In this document: one piece after another, positions 8,018-14,825 of the stretch
How positions within the stretch are numbered: position 1 is the stretch's first letter
Layout of the letters: the number at the start of each line of letters is the position of its first letter
Assembly: GCF_000161835.1 (NCBI RefSeq)
Contig: NZ_GG697169.2
Location: 1,955,191 to 2,019,190, forward strand
DNA: 64,000 bases
From: Thalassobium sp. R2A62
GTDB taxonomy: Bacteria; Pseudomonadota; Alphaproteobacteria; Rhodobacterales; Rhodobacteraceae
Direction: 5' to 3'
Translations under genes and position numbers: made by a program
The notes under the pieces: generated by a model
Told to the model about the DNA's origin: nothing
What the model saw: the letters and a program-made list of their open reading frames with translations, nothing else
The model's database searches: none

Positions 8018-9498
8018 AGTTTGATCCACGCTGTCTTGAGATTGATATACTTTTCAATCGCATGCATCGACTTGTCCGACCCGTTGCCAGACTGCCTGAC
8101 ACCACCCAGCGGCACCGTGCTATCCGCACCGCCATAGGTGTTCACGTGCATCACACCTGTGCGCACGTCCCGAACCATCCGGTGCGCGCGGCTTAGGTTG
8201 GATGTCCAAACACCTCCCGCCAGCCCGTAGACTGTCGCATTGGCAAGCTGGACCGCCTCATCATCAGTTTCAAAAGGCGTCACCCCCAACACCGGACCAA
8301 ACACTTCGCGTTGTGTCAGCGTCGCCTCGGGGGTCACACCGGTTACAATCGTCGGCGCCATATAGTAACCGCCAGTGTCCTGCAGGATACGTGTCCCGCC
8401 GGTGACCACTTCGCCACCCTCGGCCTGTGCCGTTTCAACGAACCCGAGGTTCTGGGCTAATTGCGCCTCAGAATTCACAGCCCCGATATGAGTGTCCATC
8501 AACAACGGATCGCCAACACGCATTGCCTCGGTCACTTTGATCACGGCTGCGACGAACTCATCATGGATCGATGCCTCGACCAACAGCCGAGACCCCGCCA
8601 CACAAACCTGTCCCGAATTTCGGAAAACGCCGCCCGCCGCGACGGCGGCTGCCATGTCCAAATTTGGCGCATCGGCAAATACGATATGCGGCGACTTGCC
8701 ACCCAGCTCGAGATAGACGCGCTTCATGTTCGACCGCGCGGCATATTCCATCAGCCGCCGACCTGTGTGGCCCGATCCCGTAAAGACCAGAACATCGACC
8801 TCCATCGAGAGGCCCATCGCCTCACCGACAACCGCACCTTCGCCTGTGACCGCATTCAACACACCCGGCGGCAACCCCGCCTCAAGCGCCAGATCGCACA
8901 TGCGCATCAACGACAGTGATGCGGTCTCGGACGGCTTTAGAACAACGGAATTGCCCATTGCAAGCGCCGGCCCCAATTTCCATGCACCAATCATCAGTGG
9001 GAAATTCCACGGGATGATCGCGCCGACCACACCCACCGGTTCTTTGTGGATCATGCCTAGTACGTCCGAGGCCGTGGGCGCGATCTCTCCATAAACCTTG
9101 TCCAACGCCTCGGCGTAATAGCGGATCGTTCCAGCAGCTGATCCTGGCTCGGCCTTGATCGCCATGCCGATCTCGGTGCCATTGTCTCGCACGCCCAACA
9201 CGGCCAACTCTAGCGCATGCGCGTCGATCAAATCAGCCCATTTCCTCAGAACCTTTTTGCGCGCCGCAGGGGGTTGCCCCACCCAGCGCCGATCCTCGAA
9301 CGCCGCACGCGCAGATGCAATTGCGGCCTCCATGTCGGCGGCTGTTCCACGCGCAACAGATGTCAGGGGTTGGCCATCGATGGGCGACAAAACCTCCATC
9401 GTGCCGCCGTCCGACGCAGGCACATGCTGCCCCTCGATCAGATGCGAAAACGCGGCAACAGGCTGCGCGCGCAGGGCCTCAATCTGTGTTTGGTCCAT
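8014..9498 (-). CDS. NAD(P)-dependent aldehyde dehydrogenase
   Basis: A 494-residue aldehyde dehydrogenase from the MDQTQIEAL start; the frame continues 27 bases upstream. The active site has LELGGKSPHIVF (glutamate) and NSGQVCVAGSRLLVE (cysteine), and the cofactor strand is GVVGAIIPWNFPLM. The subfamily resembles betaine-aldehyde, gamma-glutamyl-aminobutyraldehyde or phenylacetaldehyde dehydrogenases. In this setting, with a class-III aminotransferase and aromatic decarboxylase nearby, 4-hydroxyphenylacetaldehyde oxidation to 4-hydroxyphenylacetate is the attractive guess. It is divergent from the IclR regulator across a dyad at 9572-9588. Confidence 0.85.
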   Translation of the reverse strand: MDQTQIEALRAQPVAAFSHLIEGQHVPASDGGTMEVLSPIDGQPLTSVARGTAADMEAAIASARAAFEDRRWVGQPPAARKKVLRKWADLIDAHALELAVLGVRDNGTEIGMAIKAEPGSAAGTIRYYAEALDKVYGEIAPTASDVLGMIHKEPVGVVGAIIPWNFPLMIGAWKLGPALAMGNSVVLKPSETASLSLMRMCDLALEAGLPPGVLNAVTGEGAVVGEAMGLSMEVDVLVFTGSGHTGRRLMEYAARSNMKRVYLELGGKSPHIVFADAPNLDMAAAVAAGGVFRNSGQVCVAGSRLLVEASIHDEFVAAVIKVTEAMRVGDPLLMDTHIGAVNSEAQLAQNLGFVETAQAEGGEVVTGGTRILQDTGGYYMAPTIVTGVTPEATLTQREVFGPVLGVTPFETDDEAVQLANATVYGLAGGVWTSNLSRAHRMVRDVRTGVMHVNTYGGADSTVPLGGVRQSGNGSDKSMHAIEKYINLKTAWIKL

Positions 9499-9571
9499 TG
9501 ATCCTACCCCGTTCGGCTCTTGCAACGATTACATATGTTTTGGTCTGGCATTTCTAGCCTGCGCCGCTAAC

Positions 9572-9588
9572 GGTTCACATTATGAACC
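9572..9588. promoter_or_regulatory. Candidate IclR operator
   Basis: GGTTCA-N5-TGAACC is a perfect inverted repeat in the 163-base gap between the aldehyde dehydrogenase (start 9498, minus) and the IclR gene (start 9662, plus). IclR-family sites are commonly short dyads of this size between divergent genes. The regulator assignment is by position only. Confidence 0.5.
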
Positions 9589-9661
9589 AGTAGTCCATAA
9601 AAAGATTGTCTTGTTAAACATCCTGTGTCAAACTTTTTATCACCCGCAAAGGCCGCACAAA

Positions 9662-10471
9662 ATGTCCTCTGTCATCAAAGCACTTGATCTTCTCAACTAT
9701 TTCTCGGTCACACAGCCCGAGATCGGATTGTCACATCTGTGCCGTCTTGCTGGGCGGGACAAGGCGACAACCCATCGCCACCTCCAAGCGCTGGAACTTG
9801 CAGGGCTGGTCGAACAGAACTCCTCGACCAAACAATATCGCCTCGGACCCGCAGTGCTGCAGCTCGCCCAAACCCGCGAGGCGACCGTCCCGCGCAAATC
9901 CGGCACCGAACGCCCCCTGCGCGATCTGGCCACAGTGACTGGTGAAACCGCGCACGCCACCGTGTTGTCCGGCACGACACTCTATGGGTTGGCCGCCTGC
10001 GAAAGCCCCCGCCACGCCACACGCGCCATCATTGATCTGGACCGGTTCCCGCTTCATGCGACAGCCTCGGGATTGTGCGCGCTGGCCTTTGGCCCGACTG
10101 GGCTGATGGACACTGCACTGTCTGACTTTACCAAATTCACCGAAACGACCGCCACCACGCCTTACGCGTTGCAGGAGGCTCTGGCCGCCGCACACACCAC
10201 CGGATTTGGCCGTGCCGACCGCAGCTATGAAACCGAAATTCACAGCCTCTCGGCCCCACTCTTCGACCACACTGGTCAATGCGCCGGAGCCGTATCCGTG
10301 GCCAGTGTCGCCACACGGTTCACGCCCACACTAGAGCAAACCATCAAACAGAACTTGGTGATCGCGGCCCGCGACATTACCCATAATTGGGGCGGGACCG
10401 TGCCCCTCACCGTTGAAACCCTCTGGGCAAAATTTTGCCCCGCACCGCAGGAATTGGAACCGGCATCATGA
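9662..10471 (+). CDS. IclR-family transcriptional regulator
   Basis: A 269-residue regulator beginning MSSVIKALDLLNYF; AAAGG lies upstream of the ATG, and the open frame upstream is read-through of the opposite strand. Residues 1-65 form the winged helix (IGLSHLCRLAGRDKATTHRHLQALELAGLVEQ), followed by the IclR effector-binding GAF-like domain with LHATASGLCALAF and SYETEIHSLSAPLFDHTGQ. It is divergent from aldDH-UPF0261 and coupled by ATGA to the aminotransferase, so it probably controls both arms in response to a small organic acid or aldehyde. The effector is unknown. Confidence 0.88.
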   Translation: MSSVIKALDLLNYFSVTQPEIGLSHLCRLAGRDKATTHRHLQALELAGLVEQNSSTKQYRLGPAVLQLAQTREATVPRKSGTERPLRDLATVTGETAHATVLSGTTLYGLAACESPRHATRAIIDLDRFPLHATASGLCALAFGPTGLMDTALSDFTKFTETTATTPYALQEALAAAHTTGFGRADRSYETEIHSLSAPLFDHTGQCAGAVSVASVATRFTPTLEQTIKQNLVIAARDITHNWGGTVPLTVETLWAKFCPAPQELEPAS

Positions 10472-11823
10472 AAGACTCAAACTTTCTCAAGGAAAACAAC
10501 GGCCGCCTGATGTGGCACCCCATGACCTCGCCTCAGGACAGTATCGAAAACCCGCCCAAGATTATCACCGGATCTGACGGCGTTAGCATTGCTGATATTG
10601 ACGGGCACCGTGTCGTCGACGGCGTCGGCGGCCTGTGGAACGTGAACTTGGGTTATTCGTGCCAACCGGTCAAAGACGCCATCGCCGCCCAGCTTGAAAA
10701 ACTGCCCTACTATTCGACCTTCCGTGGCACATCGAATGACGTCGCAATTGAACTGTCCTACGAGTTGTCGCAATTCTTTGAACCCGACGGGATGAGCCGC
10801 GCGTTCTTTACCTCAGGCGGATCGGACAGCGTAGAGACAGCCCTGCGCCTTTCACGTCAGTATCACAAACTGCGCGGCGAAGCTGGACGCACCAAATTCC
10901 TCAGCTTGAAAAAGGGCTACCACGGCACACACATCGGCGGTGCATCGGTCAACGGTAATGCGAATTTCCGCAACGCCTACGAACCGCTGCTGCCAGGCTG
11001 CTATCACATCCCCGCCCCCTACACCTATCGCAACCCGTTCAACGAATCCGACCCTGCCAAACTGGCACAGCTTTGCCTGCAGGCGCTCGAGGACGAAATC
11101 GCGTTTCAGGGGCCAAACACAATCGCCGCTATGATCATGGAACCGATCCTAGGTGCCGGCGGCGTGATCCCACCGCACCACACATTCGCCCCCGCTGTCC
11201 AAGAGATCTGTAACCGCCATGGCATCCTGCTGATCTCGGACGAAGTCATCACCGGATACGGACGCACAGGCGCGTGGTCTGGTGCGCGTTTGTGGGGCAT
11301 CCAGCCCGACATGATGTGCACGGCCAAGGCGATCACCAATGGCTACTTCCCCTTTGGCGCGCTGATGCTCGGCCACCGCATCGCAGAGGTCTTTGAAAAT
11401 AACCCAGCGGCCAAGATCGGCCACGGCTACACCTATTCCGGCCACCCTGTCGGTGCCGCAGCTGCCCTTGCCTGTCTTGCGGAAACCAAACGCCTGAACG
11501 TCATCGAAAACGCGGCGGCCCGCGGCACCCAATTATACGAAGGCGCCCAAGCGCTGATGGCCAAATATGACATCATCGGCGACGTGCGTGGTGGGCATGG
11601 CTTGATGACAGCGATGGAGCTGGTCAGCGACCGCGCGACCAAAACACCGCTCGATCCCAAAACCGCACAAGTCGTCCAAGACGTCGCTTATGAAAACGGC
11701 GCAATGGCGCGGGTGTCTGGCCCCAATTTGATCCTCTCACCGCCTTTGGTTCTGACCCAAGACGACGCGACGATCCTATTGACGGCAATCGATGCTGGCC
11801 TCACAGCCGCGACCAATGCCTAG
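10468..11823 (+). CDS. Class-III PLP aminotransferase (omega-amine:pyruvate type)
   Basis: A 451-residue fold-type I aminotransferase starting MKDSNFLKEN, with its ATG inside the IclR stop (ATGA, 10468-10471). Diagnostic motifs are GGSDSVETALRLSRQYH, ISDEVITGYGRTGAWSG (PLP aspartate) and CTAKAITNGYFPFGA (Schiff-base lysine). The subgroup accepts beta-alanine, taurine, putrescine or aryl-alkyl amines as donors. Given the aromatic decarboxylase and hpa genes, tyramine to 4-hydroxyphenylacetaldehyde is a plausible reaction, replacing a monoamine oxidase. The substrate cannot be read from the sequence. Confidence 0.87.
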   Translation: MKDSNFLKENNGRLMWHPMTSPQDSIENPPKIITGSDGVSIADIDGHRVVDGVGGLWNVNLGYSCQPVKDAIAAQLEKLPYYSTFRGTSNDVAIELSYELSQFFEPDGMSRAFFTSGGSDSVETALRLSRQYHKLRGEAGRTKFLSLKKGYHGTHIGGASVNGNANFRNAYEPLLPGCYHIPAPYTYRNPFNESDPAKLAQLCLQALEDEIAFQGPNTIAAMIMEPILGAGGVIPPHHTFAPAVQEICNRHGILLISDEVITGYGRTGAWSGARLWGIQPDMMCTAKAITNGYFPFGALMLGHRIAEVFENNPAAKIGHGYTYSGHPVGAAAALACLAETKRLNVIENAAARGTQLYEGAQALMAKYDIIGDVRGGHGLMTAMELVSDRATKTPLDPKTAQVVQDVAYENGAMARVSGPNLILSPPLVLTQDDATILLTAIDAGLTAATNA

Positions 11824-11875
11824 GCAACGATAGCTACACGGCTCTCACCATCCTTATTGCCACTCGCCTTCTAGG

Positions 11876-13351
11876 CTAGCTTTGCAGTAGATTATCAACC
11901 CGCGCGATGGCCCGATCTTTGTCATAGAGATCGAAATACTGCGCATTCATCAACGCGGGCGGCCCAAAGAAGAACCGCTCGTACAGCGCCTGACGATTGC
12001 CGAACCCCGAAATCGCCACGTCATGCGCCAAACGGTAGAGAGCAACACGATCCTTGGCATCCAGATTGGCAACTTGGAAATACTGGCTGACATCCGCCGC
12101 CATGTCGTTGGCAAAATCAGCCTCAGTCGGTGTGGCCATCAACGACGAAGACCCCATCAACTGAAGAATTTCGACCATACGCGGGTAGAACTTTGGGAAC
12201 AGATTGCGCGACGTATCCAGCGGCCCACGCAACGGAATGTAGTTGCCCCATTGATCCTCATGCGCCTCGTTCTCAGCACGGTACAGCAACGCACGCACCG
12301 TCTCGGTCATCATCATAACCTCGGACACCAACCCCTTGAGGCCCATGTCCTTGTCCTTGCCCGTCGCCTTCATGATCGAACACAACAAACCGGTCATGAA
12401 CTCTGCCTTGGCCAACTTGCCGCATGCAACCTGGTGCGCCATATGCACAACCGCATTTGTCGTGCCAAACGCCTGATTGCAAAGCTCGGGTTGCCCATAG
12501 AGAAACAGCCGCTCCCACGGGACAAACACGTTGTCAAAAATTACAACGGCATCCATTTCCTCGAACCGTGATGCCAGCGGCGCATCAAAGGTGGATTTGC
12601 CGTGATCATATGTATCGCGGCAGATCATCTTGAGACCTGGCGTTGCAATCGGGATTGCAAACGCAAAGGCAAAAGGAATGTTCTTTGGGTCCGATTTCAG
12701 AACCGTAGAGGGGAACACTTCGATCTCGTCCGCAGATGGCCCTAGCGTAGCCAACAGGCGCGCACCCGAAACGTAAATCCCCGCATCCGTCTCTTTCGTG
12801 ACATGCAGCGCGACCTCCTTGGAAAACTTGCCCGCAGCCGCCTGTGCGTGGCTGACCTGAGGGTTGACCAATGTGTGCGTCAGAACCTTGTCGTTGGTCC
12901 GAACGTGGTCATAGAACGTCGTCATATTGGCGGCGTAGTCACCCTGCCCTTTGGTGTTCTGTGCCAAAAACGATGTGGCTGATGCAAAGGACATGACCGA
13001 TGCGTTTTTGTAGTCGGGCGTCCGCCCAAACATCCCGTTCGACCACGTTGCCCACTCGTAGTACGCGGCCCCCTTGGTCTTGACGTCTGCAACCGATTTG
13101 GGCGTCATAAACGACAGACCACAGCGCAGACTCTTGTCATCCACATAGGTCACTTTGTCCTGATATTTCGGGTCGAACTGTCGATCCAAAAACGACCCCA
13201 AGGTCGTCGCACCATTGGCAATGCCAACCGCCTTGGTGACATCCTTGATCCGCTCACCTCCGGTCCAGATTTCACGATCATCGCGCAACCCTTCGAGGTA
13301 CTGCGCGCCGGTTCGGATACCGTTACCGGTCTTGGTTGGAAAATCACGCAT
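11876..13351 (-). CDS. hpaB: 4-hydroxyphenylacetate 3-monooxygenase, oxygenase component
   Basis: A 491-residue FADH2-dependent two-component hydroxylase of the HpaB/HpaB-1 family. It has MRDFPTKTGNGIRTGAQYL at the N-terminus, HVTKETDAGIYVSGARLLAT in the middle, and VFVPWERLFLYGQPELCNQA. It hydroxylates 4-hydroxyphenylacetate to homoprotocatechuate, the HpaD substrate. The start at 13351 is preceded by AAGGA and lies 8 bases inside the end of the upstream MarR gene. The flavin reductase HpaC that must supply FADH2 is not in this window. Confidence 0.9.
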   Translation of the reverse strand: MRDFPTKTGNGIRTGAQYLEGLRDDREIWTGGERIKDVTKAVGIANGATTLGSFLDRQFDPKYQDKVTYVDDKSLRCGLSFMTPKSVADVKTKGAAYYEWATWSNGMFGRTPDYKNASVMSFASATSFLAQNTKGQGDYAANMTTFYDHVRTNDKVLTHTLVNPQVSHAQAAAGKFSKEVALHVTKETDAGIYVSGARLLATLGPSADEIEVFPSTVLKSDPKNIPFAFAFAIPIATPGLKMICRDTYDHGKSTFDAPLASRFEEMDAVVIFDNVFVPWERLFLYGQPELCNQAFGTTNAVVHMAHQVACGKLAKAEFMTGLLCSIMKATGKDKDMGLKGLVSEVMMMTETVRALLYRAENEAHEDQWGNYIPLRGPLDTSRNLFPKFYPRMVEILQLMGSSSLMATPTEADFANDMAADVSQYFQVANLDAKDRVALYRLAHDVAISGFGNRQALYERFFFGPPALMNAQYFDLYDKDRAIARVDNLLQS

Positions 13352-13853
13352 TCTGGTATCCTTCTCGTGGTGTGTCGGTATCTCGTGGTGTGCCCGTGTC
13401 TCGTGGTGCCGCAACATCCGCCAATGTCATGCCTTGCATCTTTTCGGTCAGCGCACGCAGCCCCGTTTCAATCGCAGTCCATTCAGACGGCGAAACCAGC
13501 GCTTGAATATGTTCGTGGATCGCATTCGCTTGGGGCAAGACCTCTTGCGCCAACGCACGCCCTTTGGCCGTGGTTGCGATCGTCACATTGCGCCGGTCGG
13601 TGGTCGACCGAACCCTCTGAACCAGCACCTTAGCTTCGAGCCGATCCAGAATTCCAACAAGGCTCGGCTTGGGCAGCAGCGTGCGGTCGGATAAGTCCGC
13701 CGACCGAATGTAATCGGTGGTCCAAAGCACCCGCAAAATACGCCATTGCTGTTCTGTCAGATCATACCGCGCAAAGAGTTCGCGATAGACCGGCATCGCC
13801 GCATCCAGCGTCAAGTTCAGCATCATTGGCAGGGTTTGATGAAAGGCTGGCAT
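13344..13853 (-). CDS. MarR-family regulator upstream of hpaB
   Basis: A second MarR protein, about 169 residues from the MPAFHQTLPMML start (GGGA upstream); starts at 13859 or 13865 are also possible. The core LTEQQWRILRVLWTTDYIRSADL resembles HpaR (TEQQWRVLRVL), and DRRNVTIATTAKG is the wing. The C-terminus is extended by a short repeat, PRDTGTPRDTDTPRE, encoded by an 18-bp tandem repeat. The gene overlaps hpaB and is preceded by TTAACATATTAA, so autorepression together with hpaB control is likely. Confidence 0.82.
   Translation of the reverse strand: MPAFHQTLPMMLNLTLDAAMPVYRELFARYDLTEQQWRILRVLWTTDYIRSADLSDRTLLPKPSLVGILDRLEAKVLVQRVRSTTDRRNVTIATTAKGRALAQEVLPQANAIHEHIQALVSPSEWTAIETGLRALTEKMQGMTLADVAAPRDTGTPRDTDTPREGYQNA
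13363..13412. repeat. 18-bp tandem repeat, about 2.8 copies
   Basis: Units start at 13363, 13381 and 13399, each beginning TCTCGTGGTG, with 14-15 of 18 positions shared between the first two. It encodes the PRDT-type hexapeptide repeat at the end of the MarR protein and lies directly upstream of the hpaB ribosome binding site. Confidence 0.85.
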
Positions 13854-13873
13854 ATTCATTCCCATATGAATAA

Positions 13874-13885
13874 TTAACATATTAA
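13874..13885. promoter_or_regulatory. Second HpaR/MarR-type operator
   Basis: TTAACATATTAA differs from the palindrome at 6255-6266 by one base. It lies 21-32 bases upstream of the MarR-hpaB start, inside an AT-rich stretch, where it would block promoter escape. Confidence 0.6.
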
Positions 13886-14282
13886 CAATTAATTGGATGC
13901 CACGCAAGCCAGCGGGATTCTGTGCCACCGGCACACCGATGTCGCGGCCATAAATTCGGGACACCTCCGACCCTCAATCTCACGGGCCAAACGGACCGCT
14001 GTGAATGTTTCCCGCACTGACACCTCACGTTTTTGCGAAGTACCTTAACGATCCATGAACAAGGTCTTAACGCCGACTTTTGGCGCTAACCCCACGTTTG
14101 CGACCACATGATCTTGGGGCGTCGACCGCGCGGTGGGGCACGGCAAAATCATGCAAATTATGTCAGATCGATCCGTAATTTTGTACAAATTACATCAAAT
14201 TTACGATCCCTAACGCCACCGTCCCGAAAAAGTTAACGACGCCACCAAGGATTGACCAACCTCCTGCGTCATAGTCTGAGTA
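13886..14282. other. Gene-free region between the MarR gene and the ECF sigma gene
   Basis: About 400 bases without a credible gene. It holds the divergent promoters, repeated TAACG words (near 14046, 14067, 14211 and 14234), an AT-rich block at 14150-14205 with a perfect dyad at 14175-14193, and a direct repeat CAAATTATGTCA / CAAATTACATCA (14154 and 14186, 32 bases apart). Confidence 0.7.
14175..14193. promoter_or_regulatory. Perfect inverted repeat upstream of the ECF sigma gene
   Basis: GTAATTT-TGTAC-AAATTAC has 7-bp arms with a 5-bp spacer, about 90 bases upstream of the sigma factor start. It looks like a dimer operator. No regulator can be assigned from the sequence. Confidence 0.45.
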
Positions 14283-14825
14283 ATGCGTATGGATGTCAGT
14301 GATAACGATATGGCCCTCGCGGCGGCTGGGGGGGATGCTACGGCGTTCTCGACCCTACTCTCGCGCCATTATGATCGGATCTTTGGCTTTTGTTTCAAGC
14401 TAACCGGACGGCGCGCCGACGCCGAGGATTTGACCCAAGATATCTGTGCCGCCCTGCCCGCCAAAATCAAGCATTTTGAGGGGCGCGCGCAGTTCACCAC
14501 TTGGCTCTACCGTGTGATCGTAAATGCCGCCCATGATCAACGCAGCAAGCGCGCAACCTACTCAAAGGTCACCCAAAATTGGGGTAGCTGGGAACTGGGC
14601 CGACAGGCCGAAATGACGGAAACCGCTTCACAAATTGATTGGCTGAACGAGGCGATGAGCCAGCTGCCCAACGATCTGCGCGACACCCTCGCCCTCGTTC
14701 TCGACGATGTCTCACACAAGGCCGCAGGAGAGGTTCTGGGCGTTTCCGAAGGCACAATCAGCTGGCGCATGTCACAGGTCAAACAACACCTCAAATCGAT
14801 CAAAGAGCAGGAGGACGAGGCATGA
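14283..14825 (+). CDS. ECF-type RNA polymerase sigma factor
   Basis: A 180-residue sigma-70 family protein with region 2 (HYDRIFGFCFKLTGRRADAEDLTQDI, then FTTWLYRVIVNAAHDQ) and region 4 (LPNDLRDTLALVLDDVSHKAAGEVLGVSEGTI, described here in part as VLGVSEGTISWRMSQVKQHL). There is no extra C-terminal domain. The ATG at 14289 (MDVSDND) is an alternative start. Its stop overlaps the start of the VWA membrane protein as ATGA, the arrangement usual for an ECF sigma factor and its anti-sigma factor, but no classical zinc anti-sigma protein is present. Confidence 0.88.
   Translation: MRMDVSDNDMALAAAGGDATAFSTLLSRHYDRIFGFCFKLTGRRADAEDLTQDICAALPAKIKHFEGRAQFTTWLYRVIVNAAHDQRSKRATYSKVTQNWGSWELGRQAEMTETASQIDWLNEAMSQLPNDLRDTLALVLDDVSHKAAGEVLGVSEGTISWRMSQVKQHLKSIKEQEDEA

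Noticed and set aside
13351..13417. A longer HpaB start (histidine-rich extension)
   Set aside because: The extra residues come from the tandem repeat in the overlapping MarR gene; the MRDFPTKTGNG start has its own AAGGA.
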